Source: Cloacimonetes bacterium UBA6081
GTDB lineage: Bacteria; Cloacimonadota; Cloacimonadia; Cloacimonadales; Cloacimonadaceae
Direction: 5' to 3'
NCBI GenBank assembly: GCA_002428685.1
Contig: DIXL01000035.1
Span: 1-14,676 of the forward strand
Length of the DNA: 14,676 nucleotides
Positions 14,627 through 14,676 of the stretch are shown here, one piece after another (the first letter of the stretch is position 1; every line of letters begins with the position of its first letter). Both the position numbers and the translations under genes were made by a program. A model generated the notes under the pieces. It was given only the letters and a program-made list of their open reading frames with translations, made no database searches and was not told where the DNA came from.

Positions 14627-14676
14627 GTGAGAGCTTCGCAGTGAGAGCTTCGCAGTGAGAGCTGAAGCAGTGAGAG
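14627..14676. repeat. Tandem 14-15-bp repeats just upstream of the histidine kinase
   Basis: GTGAGAGCTTCGCA occurs perfectly twice (14627-14640, 14641-14654), then a 15-bp variant GTGAGAGCTGAAGCA (14655-14669), then GTGAGAG running off the window. The array begins only 10 bp upstream of the kinase ATG, so it occupies the place of the 5' untranslated region and perhaps the promoter. It is cut by the window edge, so total copy number is unknown. Confidence 0.85.

Overview
The window looks like a piece of a Gram-negative FCB-type chromosome, most likely Candidatus Cloacimonadota or a close relative. That assignment is inferred from style: large secreted multidomain proteins ending in a FlgD/T9SS-like C-terminal domain (NYPNPFNPST ... 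SGIYF), GWNW repeats, AT-leaning coding sequence, and a compact housekeeping operon next to repeat-rich intergenic DNA. No rRNA or tRNA is present to fix the taxonomy.

Left part (1-5458, plus strand): two tandem paralogues of a secreted HExxH metallopeptidase family, both broken at or inside a von Willebrand A (vWA) domain. The first (2-1210) is cut by the window edge. It ends at the first residues of its vWA domain, at a junction with what looks like the out-of-frame 3' tail of a formylglycine-generating-enzyme-like (FGE/SUMF1) gene. The second is split into 1414-3948 (signal peptide, PepSY-like propeptide, Ig-like domain, gluzincin peptidase, vWA N-terminal part) and 3890-5458 (beta-sandwich, two GWNW modules, C-terminal sorting domain). 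The frame changes where the second half of the vWA should be. The two paralogues share a 474-bp gap-free block of about 90% identity next to far more diverged sequence, so gene conversion or module exchange is likely.

Middle (5541-6928): an iron-type alcohol dehydrogenase gene, then an intergenic region with a REP-like pair of 27-bp inverted arms and nine copies of an 8-bp repeat.

Minus-strand operon (10960 down to 6929): gcvH, gmk, an rpoZ-like gene with a very acidic tail, a family-4/5-type uracil-DNA glycosylase, a secreted metallophosphoesterase, a pyridoxal/pyridoxamine kinase and a DUF486 membrane protein. Gaps run from a 10-bp overlap to 31 bp, so they are probably co-transcribed. Nucleotide supply (Gmk), transcription (omega) and uracil repair form a loose nucleic-acid theme; the other members are metabolic.

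Right part (11124-14676, minus strand): a HEPN/MNT toxin-antitoxin-like pair, a 135-bp nested palindromic element, and a large hybrid sensor histidine kinase (CHASE4-like sensor, PAS, HisKA, HATPase, receiver) whose upstream region is filled by 14-15-bp tandem repeats reaching the window edge.

I found no complete mobile element, CRISPR array or RNA gene. The most unusual material is the pair of decaying or recombining metallopeptidase-vWA genes.
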